DNA of 64,000 nucleotides from Anaeramoeba flamelloides (taxonomy: Eukaryota; Metamonada; Anaeramoebidae). The DNA lies in assembly GCA_027625915.1 (NCBI GenBank), contig JANTQA010000023.1, forward strand, positions 930,001-994,000, given 5' to 3'. A program made the position numbers and the translations under genes. Shown here in pieces: positions 10,701-21,163 of this stretch. Numbering within the stretch: the first letter of the stretch is position 1; each line of letters begins with the position of its first letter. Below the pieces are notes generated by a model. It searched no databases. It was given only the letters and a program-made list of their open reading frames with translations, and was not told where the DNA came from.

Positions 10701-13700
10701 AAAGATCAATAATCCTTCAAGAATAAAAAAAATCATTTAATTAACATATTCTAAAAGAAAAATAATAATCTTGTACTGATTTATGGAATTAAATGATTAA
10801 ATTGACTTATGATCATTTAAACAATTTACGGAAAGTTGAATTAAAATTTTTGTTCAATTTATTTTTGAACAAATAGTAGAATTTAAATTAAGTTTGGTCT
10901 TATAGTAATCAGTTTTTTACTTTATTTTTCAATTTCAAAATGCGGTAATTTTTTTTTTTGAATTTGCAATTAAATTTATTAGAAGATTTTTTTGATAGTT
11001 ACTAGGTCGTTCAATGAATTTTATTCTTGAAAAACTTAAATAAAATAAAAATATAAAAAGAAATTTACTTATTTGAAAACATATCAATTGAACCCGAAAA
11101 TAATATTCGTGCGTCTCCTCTTGTTTGAAGTGCTGCTACAAGTGTTATTTCATTCCCAATAAGAAAAGGCTTTTTGGTGATCTTTTCATCAACAAAAGAA
11201 GAGTAAGAAGTAGACGGCGCATTTAAAATTCTATTGTTTTGTTTTTTATTGTAAAATAAAAATTAGTAATTAAAGATCATTTGGTGAAAGAAGAAATGAA
11301 AAGAAAGACAAAGAAAAGGAAAGGTAAGGTAAATTTAGTCACAGCACAATTCAATGTATATATCTGTTTTGCCTGATGGAAATTTTTGAATCAAAAAAAA
11401 AAAAAAAAAAAAAAGTGTTTGCAAATTGTATCAAGCCAATCATTTTGAAAAAGAAGAACAACAAAAAAAAATTACCTATAATTTAAAGGAGAGTTTTTTT
11501 GAACCTTCATTCCAATCCCCTTGAATAAGACGCCTTTTTTGTCCCGTTCAAAATCACCAATTACTGAAGGGATGTCACAGAAATTGTTTGTAATAATTGA
11601 CGTGTGTTCCTTGTCTCCACTTTTGAAATTGAAATGATCAACAACACTCATTCCTTGTTCATCAAATTCAATACTGCAGCCAATTGCAAGTTCTCTTACA
11701 GAATCTGATGGACCAGATGAAGTTGCTACTATCACACTTCTTCCAGAATCAATAAAATCTAATATATCAACAACATTGATTTCTATCCAATTAAAAAGTA
11801 AAAACAAGATAAAAAGTAAAAAAAAAAAAAAAAAAACAAAACAGAAAAGGATTTTGATTAAAGTTATGCAACTTAAGATTTAAGTATAAGTAGGAATTCA
11901 AAAATATTTTTCTTTTCTTTTAAAAATAATGCTTCTTCTTATGTTACCCTTATGGAAAAAAATTGTCAAATAGAAAGCAATTGCCAACTCGATTTTAATT
12001 GTAAAATAGTCGTAAAAGTTCTCATTTTCAAATATTTTATTATTTCTTTTTTTTTTGTCCATTTTAAAAGAAATACCAAATCCAAAAATTAGGTTGATTA
12101 TTAGAATCTAAATAGAATTCGAAAATATCAAATTAAACAAAAATAGAAACGTGTTTAATTTTCAAATTTTACGGTTTAAATTGTAAACATTAGTTAAAGT
12201 GAATTTTTTCGCATTTTTTCTTATTATTATTTTTCTATTCATTCGAAATTGGTTTTAAGATTTATAAAATAAGTGTTTTAACAGTTTGAGGAATTTTAGT
12301 TTCATATATCTCTATTCTTCAGCGAAAAATCAGTAGAAAAATAATTGGAAAATTTTCTTTTTTACTAATATTTTGCTATTAAAATCAATTTGACAATTTT
12401 TTTTTTGTTTGGCATCTTGTTTTTCCGAATGATTAAGGCAGAATATGAAAAAAAAATTAAAATTGTGTATTTTTAATTGTATTACTTGAAAATGAGCATT
12501 TGTATACATACAGCTATTTTAAAAAAATGATTACTTTTTTTTTTTTTTTTTTATGAAAAATTCAGAATTAAAATTTTTTTAAAGTTTTGTGTTTTAATCA
12601 ACACGATCCTGAAAAAAGTTTTCCTAAAAAAAATTAAACTTTGGCTAATTTTTCACTTTTTAATTACTTTACTTAAAATAAACATTATTTGTTAATAAAC
12701 GATCTTTGATCAAAAAATTATTTTTAAAGAGATTTTTAAAATCCAATTTTCCAGGTTCAATTAATATTTTTTTTGAAATTTAATAGTTAAAAATTTGAAT
12801 AGTTTTTTTTTTCTTCACAGAGTTAAGAGGTCATTTTATTATATTTTAAAAAGTATTTTAAATCTAATAAATATCTTTCAAATAGGGAATCGATTATTTT
12901 GACTTTTAATGAAAAGAATTATTTGTTCTTTTAAATTGAAAAAAATAGTTTTTTTTGATTTTCCCTTAGGTTTTTTTTAATTATTGAAATTTTCTAATTT
13001 GTTCTTTTAAACCCAGGAAAACCACCGTTAGCTTTTTTTTAATTTGAGAAATAAAAAGAAAATTTTTGAAATTTTCTTTTAATTTCTCGAATTAAAAAAA
13101 AGCTAGGCACTCTACGGAAACTTTTCGTTAGGTTTTCCAGAATTCAAAGGAATTGAGTAAAATCAAAGATTTTTCTCTGTTCTTTTGAATTCCGGAAAAC
13201 CGCTGTTAACTTTTCTTGAGTTTTCTGTTTATTTGTAAAATTAATAGATTTTACATATAAAACAGAAAAACCCAAGAAAAGCGCCGTTAGGTTTTTTTTT
13301 AATTTTAGAAATTAAAAAAAAACTGCTGTTAGCTTTTATAGAATTTAAAAGAATAAAGAAAAATCTATGATTTTACTGTATTCTTTTGAATTATGGAAAA
13401 GCTAGGCACTCTACAGACACTTTTGTTAGGTTTTCTAGGATTTAAAAGAATAGAGTAAAATCTGTATTAATTTTCCTCAATTCCTTACAATCCTGTAAAA
13501 CCTATGACAAGGAATATTTATCATCAGTTATTTTTTTTTATATTTGAGTTTTTTTTTAGATGATAAGAGTGTTTTCAAAACTATTCGTTATTATCTATTC
13601 AAGTAAATATCTCTAGTTGAATTTAACGAAAATTAATGGTCACATCCATTTAAAAAATTTTACTCCCAAAATATCACCATTTTTTCTAGACTAGAGATTT

Positions 13701-15887
13701 TTAAAAATCGTAGTACTACTAATAACGATAAATACAACAACAATAACAAGATTTTTAAGGAATGGGATGTTGGTTATATTGCGAATAAACTTTATTAACA
13801 AGAATAAAATGATAATTGAAGTAGGTTAGTTTTGTCTAACTTTTTTTTTTCAATTTTATTTTTTCATACTAGTGTTGTGTAACTAATTAAATTTAACAAA
13901 ACTAAATTCCTTCCTGCTCCAACCTTTATACCTCATCCAAAGGTTTAGACTTTTTCTTTATTAAAATATTAAAACTTCAAAAAAGTTTTAAAAAAGTAAA
14001 AACTTTTTTAAGTGTAAGGGTCGAGTCATTACAGTGAAAAATAATTTTCTGAAAATGGAAAAAAAAATTTTTGAAATTTTAATGAGACAGAATCCAAATC
14101 AAAAACTAACCATATGTGATATTTGATCAATCTCCAAAAATCAACAATTAAAGATGAGGAAATTTTTAGAAAAAAACGTTTAAAAGCGACATACTCAATT
14201 TCCAATTTGAATGGTTGAAATTTATAATTTTGAAAACAACTGTGTTGGTTTTGAAGTGTCACTCTTTATCACTTTTTGAGATCTCAAACATTTTTTTTTC
14301 ATTTTTTTCCTTTTCTCAAATGAGTTATTTTTTTCTCTCAAGAATGTTACAAAATCCTTACTTGGTCAAATTTAGAGGGTTGCAAAGTAACCACAAATTA
14401 GATTAAATCAAATTAAATCGATTGTGTACTTGTGGAAAAACAATTTGTTTTAAATTGAAGAAATTTAATTCTTTGGAAATTTAAAAAAAGAAACGAGTAA
14501 TTTTTTTTGTTAAGTTTTGATATTTTTGGAATTAAGAATGATTTTAAACTTTTTTTTTTTAAATTGGATTTTTTTGCCAATGAGATCCTCTCATTTTTTT
14601 TATTTTGTTATTTGAATTTCGCCATTGAGATTTTTTGTCAATCAAAAGAAGTGCAATTTCACAATACCATATTGGTTTCAATTCACTCTTGAGTATGGGG
14701 CGAATCCACGCCAAATGACTAGACAATTAAAATAGAAAACTGATAAAAAGTTTTAAAAAATCCTCACATTTTTAAAACGGCTGGGCATCAGATCTCTTTT
14801 CTTTTTTTAAAAAAAAACTCAACCAACATTGAGACTTTTTTGTTCTTTTAGTTTCTGGTCTTTTTTCTCGTTCTTTGTTTCTGTTTATTGTAAAAAAGAA
14901 AAAGATTATCATTTCTCAACAGTACCAGTTCCTCTATTAATTGAAATAACTGTTGTTTTTTTGTGCCTCTTTGTTTTCTCAAATTGCCTTTAAGTCCAAA
15001 TCAATATTCTTGTTTACTGTTTATTGAAAAACTGATTGACAAAATTTTCATACCTCCTTTTTTGAAAATGTGTTAAAAATATGGTGAAAAGGGTGAATAA
15101 TTTTTAGGATGTTCAATAGGGTGTGTGATGGTTTTTCTTCTTGAGTAGGGACATTAATGGTTTTTGAATAATAAATGAGAAAAAATTTTCACTTCCTTTT
15201 CTTTGTTCCTTTTCCTTTTTTTTTTTAATAGGGCTTGCAAAAAGAAATAGATTGTAATTTGTGATCTCTATTTATTTGTTTGATCTTTTTTTATGCTGTA
15301 CATTGAGTGAACTAAGAATACCATACGAAACGAAGATTTCAGAAGTGAAAATAGATAGTCAGCTGAAATTTTATTCTAATTAACTTTCAAATACCTGTAT
15401 TTAAATCTTCTTATTTTTTTTTTTTTCTTTTTTTCTCCATAAAGATGAAAAAGAAATCTTATTCTGTTGATTATTCAATTAGCAATACTGATCAAAAAAT
15501 TCTGATTTATATTTGTTTTTTAAGAATTCGATCTTTCTTTATTTTTTTTGCTTGTAAGAAACATTTCAATTCAGATAATTAAAAATGGAAAGAAAAAACA
15601 ATTTTAAATTGGAAGGGAAAACAAGTACCTTCTGATTTACCAACAAACAAAATTGCTTGATCATAAAGATATTCACCAAATTTCTTGAGTGTGGCATCTT
15701 GATTGCTAGCTCTTAAGAAATTGAGATCATACCCTTTTGATGTAAATGAATCAAAGAATTGTGAATATTTATGTTTGTCATCAATGTTCCCAAGTAGAAC
15801 AGCGGTTTTGGGCCCAAATAGTGGTTTTGAAGATGAAACAGTTGAAAGTGTTAATACAAAGATCCAAAATAAGATAGGTTTCATCAT
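7712..15887 (-). CDS. DDOST: oligosaccharyltransferase 48 kDa subunit (OST48/WBP1), 4 exons
   Basis: Exons on the minus strand are 15629-15887, 11476-11782, 11069-11230 and 7712-8261, which join in frame to 425 aa; human DDOST is about 456 and yeast Wbp1 about 430. Residues 1-20 form a signal peptide (MMKPILFWIFVLTLSTVSSS). Recognisable family blocks are KTAVLLGNIDDKHKYSQFF, EINVVDILDFIDSGRSVIVA, LFKGIGM, ARILFSGSIDMFS and YERFIPVAYPYYLSA. One membrane segment lies at about 394-414, followed by a short basic cytosolic tail ending RKDK, close to the KKXX ER-retrieval signal. The subunit is part of the ER complex that N-glycosylates nascent proteins. The codons spanning junctions (G|AA, AG|A, AA|T) all give family residues, which supports the exon model. 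Introns are 3846, 245 and 2807 bp; the two long ones are packed with repeats. An alternative in-frame ATG at 15920 would place a charged, poly-F stretch before the signal peptide, so I prefer 15887. Confidence 0.95.
8453..8977. repeat. interspersed repeat family R1, copy 2
   Basis: Same sequence and orientation as 1760-2297, with scattered changes. It lies in intron 3 of OST48. A third, partial copy of the right end is at 40060-40160. It contains a short lysine-rich frame on each strand, but neither is conserved between copies, so it is non-coding. Confidence 0.7.
9180..9345 (+). mobile_element. LINE C-terminal fragment
   Basis: The plus strand can be read as DIIEDLDHFLWNCSTYKNNR followed by KIWISELKKS. 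An HF...NC..Y..R..W pattern is typical of the zinc-knuckle-like C terminus of non-LTR retrotransposon reverse transcriptases. Matching fragments occur at 25650-25720 (plus) and 30690-30920 (minus). The rest of the element is absent. Confidence 0.55.
9358..10032. mobile_element. R4 DNA element, copy 1, with nested MITE
   Basis: The ends are inverse: GTCAAAGGGGCCCAG at the left and TTGTGCCCCTTTGAC at about 10018-10032. Internal landmarks such as GATATTAGA, TCACTTGGTAAAAATCTGTT and TTTGTTCTTCAAAGGTCAAT recur at 18030-19470 and 46590-47085. An R3 MITE (9653-9813) has inserted in its middle. There is no open frame. It is a nonautonomous element in OST48 intron 3. Confidence 0.7.
9653..9813. mobile_element. 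R3 MITE nested in R4
   Basis: The left arm contains CTGATATTTGATTAATAAAT and TTTTCACTTC; the right arm is the inverse (AATGAAGTGGAAATTG and TTATTTATTATCCCAATA). It belongs to the family best preserved at 62890-63055. It interrupts the R4 element, so it inserted later. Confidence 0.65.
10060..10545 (+). repeat. hairpin-array element E1 (four tandem hairpins)
   Basis: After a leader (about 10060-10200) that ends in the tandem motif GTGCCGTAAAGTGCCGTAGA come four consecutive near-perfect hairpins: 10201-10273 (alpha), 10283-10354 (gamma), 10362-10439 (alpha) and 10446-10516 (beta). Each has arms of roughly 30 bp and a very short loop. Spacers are AACGGCGG, AACGGCG and AACTGCGG. The right end reads GGGTCACACC. 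Hairpin boundaries are always AGGTTTT...AAAACCT or AGCTTTT...AAAAGCT. The leader recurs at 25745-25880 and, inverted, at 23290-23415 and 30540-30670. It lies in OST48 intron 3. There is no coding frame. Confidence 0.85.
12955..13510. repeat. hairpin-array element E2
   Basis: Successive hairpins are alpha (about 13028-13106), beta (13131-13201), gamma (13208-13283), a shortened alpha (13288-13325), beta (13333-13404) and beta (13425-13502). Separators are CACTCTACGGAAAC-like or CGCTGTTAA-like sequences. The same modules as in E1 appear in a different order. It lies in OST48 intron 1. Confidence 0.8.
13511..15150. other. non-coding DNA in OST48 intron 1
   Basis: AT-rich sequence with poly-T tracts. 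Several frames of about 60-77 codons on both strands are rich in F, L, K and N, with no recognisable domain, and look like chance. I see nothing else here. Confidence 0.5.
15157..15397. mobile_element. R3 MITE
   Basis: The left arm reads TTTGAATAATAAATGAGAAA then TTTTCACTTCC; the right arm is the diverged inverse (GAAGTGAAAATAG ... CTTTCAAATACCTG). It is about 75 bp longer than the best-preserved copy at 62890-63055 and is more decayed. Confidence 0.5.
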
Positions 15888-16809
15888 AAAAAAGAAGATT
15901 TTTTTTTTAGGAAAAAACAAAACGAAAAAAAAATGACAATAAAATTTCTTTTTTATAAACTTGCTGTTCTTTTGAGTATAATGCTTTTTTTTCTCACCGC
16001 AGAATTGTTTATGGAAACAACCATGGAATTATTGTATACATCTTCTTTTAGCTTCTTAAGTCTCCACCAATTAATAAAAATTGAAAAATAGAGTTGTGCA
16101 TACAATCCTTGACATGTTTATTAGCCAATACATCACAATTAATTGTTAATATTAGGAAAATTGCTAGTAATGGTTTTTATATAAAATAAAATCCTTTTCG
16201 AACAAAAGGAATTATTAATGAACTCAGCAATAAACCTATCAAAAGTTCATTAAAGTGAGTTATCTTATTAAAATGATTTATTTGTTTGATAACGCTAACA
16301 GATCTACCTATTTCCAAAAATTTCGCTTTTTTACAGGTTTATTAGGGATTTTGATAATGATATGTTATATTCTTGTTTTTTGGATTGCTGACTACTGTTG
16401 TTTTAAACAAATTTTATTTAATTAATCATCATTATAATAAGTATCTAGTTATATTTTCAGAGATAGGTTCATAAGATATTAATGTTACCATAGATTTCCC
16501 TATAATCAAAATCTCTTGTAATTGGGTGTAAATGGTTTTAGTGCTACTTTACTCAAATCGATCTAAAAAATCTAAACTATCTTTAAAAATCATTGGTCTA
16601 TTAAAAATCAAATTTTAAAGAAAAATATTTTTAATAATTGAAGTTATCTATTCTAATATAAATATTTCGATTTTAATATTCAATACTATACTCAAGAGAT
16701 ATTTATTTTTTTTCTAAAAATAAAAGAAAAAAAAATAAAAAAAGCTGTTAAAAAAAATTGGGTACTTTATTTTGAAAGAAGCATTACATAAAAAATAGAA
16801 ACTTTAAAA

Positions 16810-17739
16810 AATTAAAAAATCACATTTATTGATTCTCCTTGCATTTTAATAACTAAATCTAATCTCTTTTTCTTATATGAAACCAATTTTTTCATTAATT
16901 CATCTGTTACTTCTTTCCAATTTTTCATATTCATTTTCCATTTTAAACTAAACACTGTCGAAAAAATAAAAAAGAGAAAAAATGATTTAATTGAAAACTT
17001 TTCATTGTGAGAGGAAAAACTTCAAAACGAGACAAAAGCAATTCAAAATATAAAAGTAACATTAAACATTTATTATGAAATTTACATTTATTATTATTCT
17101 TATTGCACAATAAATTATTTTATTTTTGACTAATGATCACAATTAAAAATAATGAATATACTGTAATTTTTTTTTTTTTTACTTTCAGATAAATAGGATA
17201 GAAGTTTAAAGTCAAAAATAATAGTATTACAGTCTTTAAAAATTAAGATTTAGAACTTCCAAAAGTAACTATTTTTTTATTTTTCTAATTTCAAAGATTA
17301 ATCCGATAACTCTCAATAAAAAAAAAACCCAAAGAGTGACTAGTTTTGTTTTTTTTTTTATAATGTTAATTGTAACATCAATATCATTCCAATATTTTAG
17401 AAATAATTGGTCAAAAAAATCTGTTCTTTAATTTTTTAATAAATTGACTTTTTTTACGATTAATATAGATTTCAAAACAAATTTAAGAAAGATATTTTGC
17501 AACTTGGGAGTCTGAATATTGATAAATCAACTTTTAAATCTTTGTCAAAAGGTAGATTTTTCCTGAAATTATTTGATAATTTACAAATTTAAAGGATCAT
17601 TTTTAATTTATTAGATTACTAATATTATTACTTGACTAATCGGATTTTGAAAGACATTTGAACCATGGCTCATTATTGTAATTTCCACCAAATAACAACA
17701 TGCTTTAATATTAGGTTTCTCCTTGGTCGATGTCAATTC
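16810..17739 (-). other. candidate exons of an unrecognised minus-strand gene
   Basis: Three short stretches look more coding than their surroundings on the minus strand. At 17632-17739, between TTTTTAAG and GTAATA, the frame begins ELTSTKEKPNIKACCYLVEI. At about 17500-17570, after TTTCAG, a frame reads NLPFDKDLKVDLSIFRLPS. At about 16810-16945, after TTTAG, a frame includes MKNWKEVTDELMKKLVSYKK and stops at about 16812. Base composition is less AT-rich than around them. Phases across the simplest splice choices do not agree, and I recognise no family, so this may be a decayed gene or chance. Confidence 0.25.
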
Positions 17740-18297
17740 CTTAAAAACAGAAAATATTAATCAAGAACAAAACATTTTTTCGAATTTTACCAATTAAAAA
17801 AGGTTAAAGAATTTTTTTCAATTTAATAATTAATTTTAATATAGAAAAATCTATTTATCCATTTTGAAATTTAAAAGATGGAATTTTTATGAATTAATCC
17901 AATAATAATTATAAAAAATGATTCTCTATAATATTTGAATAATAAATCCAGAAAAAAAATACTTATGAATATTTGTTCTTTTAATTTCGAGATACAGCTT
18001 AAAACATTTTCCGTGTAAGTTCACAGTTGATATATTGTACAAGTTTTTAAAGGGGTTACATAGATATTAGATAAAAAGATTTAACTTTCGGAAATTTCAA
18101 AATGAAAATCATTATTTAACAAATTTTAATATTTTGTTTTTTTTTTTGATCTTTTTTCAGAAAGGTAATTTATCTACTTTGTTTTTATAAGGTAAGATCA
18201 ATAAACACTTGGTAGAAAAAATCTTATTCTAATGTTACTAAAACAGTAAAAATTATATAGAGAAATAATATTTATTATTATTCGAATTTTAAGCTTA

Positions 18298-18510
18298 ATT
18301 TCAAAAATAGGGGCAAATTTTTGATTGAAAAAAAAATGTAGTTTCTCATTTAGTGAATACCAAAACTCAACCCAGAAAAATCAGAACTTAAAACTAAAAA
18401 ATAACTGTCTAAAACACCCTTTTCTGTTTTAATTATTATTTCTAATAAAAGAATAGAGAAAAGAAACCCATAAAAGAAAAAAAATAAATCTGACCCTATT
18501 TTTGAAATGA
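18298..18510. mobile_element. small inverted-repeat element with TTCAAAAATAGGG ends
   Basis: The left end TTCAAAAATAGGGGCAAAT (18298) faces TGACCCTATTTTTGAAAT (about 18491-18508). The same terminal word recurs alone at 19201-19218 and 19686-19704, so several partial copies cluster in and beside the split R4 element. Confidence 0.5.
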
Positions 18511-18514
18511 TTTT

Positions 18515-18950
18515 TCATCTTAAAATTATCCATTTAAGATTCACAATTGCTTCCAAGAACCTTTTGAAACAACTTTCCATCAGAGTTATCAGATTTTTAC
18601 TATTTACCCATTTGGTATCAGCCCAAACTTTCCTTGATACCTTTTTCAAGATAAAAAGAATCTCAACAAAAGAAAGAAAAAGAAAAAGAAAAAGAAAAAG
18701 AAAAGAAAACGAAAACAAAACCAATTTTTTAAATGTACAACAAAGAACTAAAAGATAAAATGAATACGATCACATTCATCACATTGACTCCAAATGAAAG
18801 AGAAAAGAAGATCTTATTTGATCTTGCTATTTCTTCACTTTTCAAGGAACCATTGTAACTCATTAAAGCAAATTTGGTTGACACTTGTTTTCGAAGCAAA
18901 CACTTCTTGGGTGTTTTACTTTCTTTGAATTTTACAATCCCTTTCTCCAA
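18515..18950 (-). other. unexplained less AT-rich segment with open frames
   Basis: On the minus strand, 18729-18950 has a frame beginning MEKGIVKFKESKTPKKCLLR, and 18515-18640 has one with VSRKVWADTKWVNSKNLITL. A (AAGAAA)n tract lies between them. They sit inside the material interrupting R4 copy 2, so they may be residue of a transposase gene. I cannot name a family. Confidence 0.2.
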
Positions 18951-19847
18951 TGCTAATTAATCTCATCTCTTGAATATTAACGATTTTCAAAAATGTTCTT
19001 GTTCATTCGAAATAAAAATAAAAATATGGAATCATTTTGAAAGAAAAATTGCAAAAAAATGAATTCAACTTTGGGAAATTTTCATTAAAAGAAGATTGTT
19101 TCTTGATATTAAATATTCAATAATGACTTTTAAAAGATATTGGGTTCAGAATATTTGGTTAACACAACACACATACCAATAATTTATAAAATACTAATGA
19201 TGACCCTATTTTTGAAATTTAGCTTATTTGATCTTAAATTTGAGATCAAAATAAACCTTATTGTTTTTTTTAATAGTTCATCAAAAGAATTTTGGTTTTT
19301 TAATTTTTTAGAAGAATTTATTGATTATTTTGTTTTGTATGTGACTGGTATCGACAATTATTTAATGTGTTTTCTTCTACTTTTTTTTTTATTTGTTCTT
19401 CAAAGGTCAATTATTAAGTGTAATTGATATTTGGAAAAAAAGTTAGGCAACTTTGAAAGAAACAAAGTTACATTTAAATTTTGTTAGACAAATTTCTAAA
19501 TTAATGGCAAACTTTTTGATTATTATTTTTTTCTTTTTTCATTTGTCTTGCAAAAATAAAATTCTTATACTATATTTTTATTTTGAAATCTATATTGGTT
19601 ATTATCTCCAAAAATTTTACGAAAAAACATTATTATTCAAAATTAAAAAAAAACAATTAAACAAATTGTTTTCAAATGTAAAATTTGTCCCTATTTTTGA
19701 AATTATGTTTAGATTATTGTTTTTAATGAACCTGGTAACTTAAATTAAAAATAAGTAGCCTAAAATATTAATTGTTAAATATCAAATTTTCTCATGTAAA
19801 TAAGTTATTTATTCCAATTAAACAGAATTTTACAACAAACTCTAATA

Positions 19848-20043
19848 CAGTGAGTTTCCCTTTTAAGACACAAATTTCAACAAAATTTAAGGTACAGAAA
19901 AATCTAAAATTAAGCCACAAAATTAAGGAACATTTTTTAGAATTATTTTTTCACAGAAATTTCAAATTTTCTGCCTTAATTTAAGATTATTTTCGTGCCT
20001 TAAATTTCGTTCAAAGTTTGTCTCTTAAAAGTGGAACTTACTG
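19848..20043. mobile_element. 196 bp Tc1/mariner-like MITE, copy 2
   Basis: The ends CAGTGAGTTTCCCTTTTAAG and ...AAAAGTGGAACTTACTG are inverse, with TA on each side (19846-19847 and 20044-20045). Length equals copy 1 at 6527-6722, and internal words such as CTGCCTTAATTT, TGCCTTAAATTTC and CACAAA are shared. Confidence 0.85.
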
Positions 20044-20049
20044 TATGAT

Positions 20050-21020
20050 TTTTTTTAATTTAATTAGAATTAATTATCAAGTTTGCACACATTTCTTGAT
20101 CAAATCATTTTTGGGCTATCTGTATTTTATGGTCATGGGAATTACTTTAGTGACAACCAACACATTTTATCTCTTAAAAGAGTCTTGATTCAAGAGATCT
20201 TGAAAAAATTTTGAAATTTTCGGTTTTTTTCTTTCAAAATTTTTGTTATTTGTCCAAAGTATTTAATTAAAATAAATTATTTATTTACATTGAAAACCTT
20301 TAAACAATCAAAATTTTTTAATAGGAAAGTCACTTCGGTTTTTTTGAAAGTATGTTACAGTTTAGAATGAAAGGATATTATATCACTTAAAAAAAAAGTC
20401 GAGTGAATGTTCAAAGAGTTGTTAAAAATCTATTAAAAATAAACCTTGAGTTTTTTGGTATTTCAGAAAAGTTTTTTGATAGAAAATCATTCCTCTCTAT
20501 CAGTACCAAAAAATCGAAAAATTACAATATTTAAATTTCTCTCTGATTAAATGTCTTATAAATAATTTTATCATTGATAATATTATATTTTAACCCCTCA
20601 AATGACATTAAATTCTGTTAGTACTTCATCTTTTAAGAGATCAAAAAAAAACAAAAAAATGAAACAAGGAACTCAAAATTTGGTTGTACCAAAAAAAATT
20701 TGAAAAATCTTCGACTTTGTATGTTCTTCCTTTAATAAAAACAAAAAAAAAATACATGTTCCTGAGAATTGTTTACCAAAAAGGTACCAATTACAAATTA
20801 ATAATTTCTTTCAATCAAAATAATCATTTTTCTCCTTTATTCTATTGTCAAATTTCTTTTTTTACACTTTTCAATTGGGAAATGAATCAAGAAAAAATAA
20901 AATATAGTGAAACAGGTATTACGTTTAGGAATTTCCCCAAGATTTTTTGTTCTTCAAACAAAAAACCAATAAAAAAAAATAATAAATTTTTCTTTTTATT
21001 TTAAAAACCAAACCTTATTC
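20050..21020. other. intergenic DNA upstream of Rictor
   Basis: This is AT-rich and holds the presumed Rictor promoter. A short plus-strand frame at about 20882-20915 starting MNQEKIKYSET and followed by GGTATTACG could be a 5' exon. The splice phase to the Rictor frame cannot be settled by eye. Confidence 0.3.
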
Positions 21021-21022
21021 AC

Positions 21023-21023
<1 letters not shown>

Positions 21024-21088
<65 letters not shown>
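21024..21088. repeat. uninterrupted 65-base poly(A) tract
   Basis: 65 consecutive A bases lie 75 bp before the Rictor start codon. It is the longest homopolymer in the window and may be subject to assembly length error. The sequence after it is open in the Rictor frame back to a TTTTAG acceptor-like site near 21110. Confidence 0.9.
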
Positions 21089-21090
<2 letters not shown>

Positions 21091-21163
21091 AAAATTAAAA
21101 TGTTTTAGATTATTTTTACCACTAAGAAATGAAGAGACACCACTTAAAAAAAAAATCGAGATT

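Larger units (their letters stand above)
18030..19470. mobile_element. R4 DNA element, copy 2, interrupted
   Basis: The left half (18030-18265: GGGGTTACATAGATATTAGA ... AACACTTGGTAGAAAAAATC) and the right half (19300-19470: TTATTTGTTCTTCAAAGG, TCAATTATTAAGTGTAATTG) match R4 copy 1. They are separated by about 1 kb of other repeats. The left half is close to R4 at 46590-46820. Confidence 0.6.

Noticed and set aside
14029-14692. short frames of 61-77 codons in OST48 intron 1
   Set aside because: They are poly-F/K/L composition shadows with no domain or conserved repeat.
15935-16125. 57-codon minus-strand frame (contains FINWWRLKKLKEDV)
   Set aside because: There is no start codon in frame, no family match and no sensible splice link to OST48, so chance or decay is more likely.
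18515-18758. overlapping frames on both strands with poly-K/poly-L tails
   Set aside because: The tails come from an (AAGAAA)n tract, and the remainder is within repeat DNA. Kept only as a low-confidence note.
19140-19984. three plus-strand frames of 70-96 codons
   Set aside because: They lie in R4 and MITE sequence and are F/L/I/N/K-rich, as expected from AT-rich non-coding DNA.
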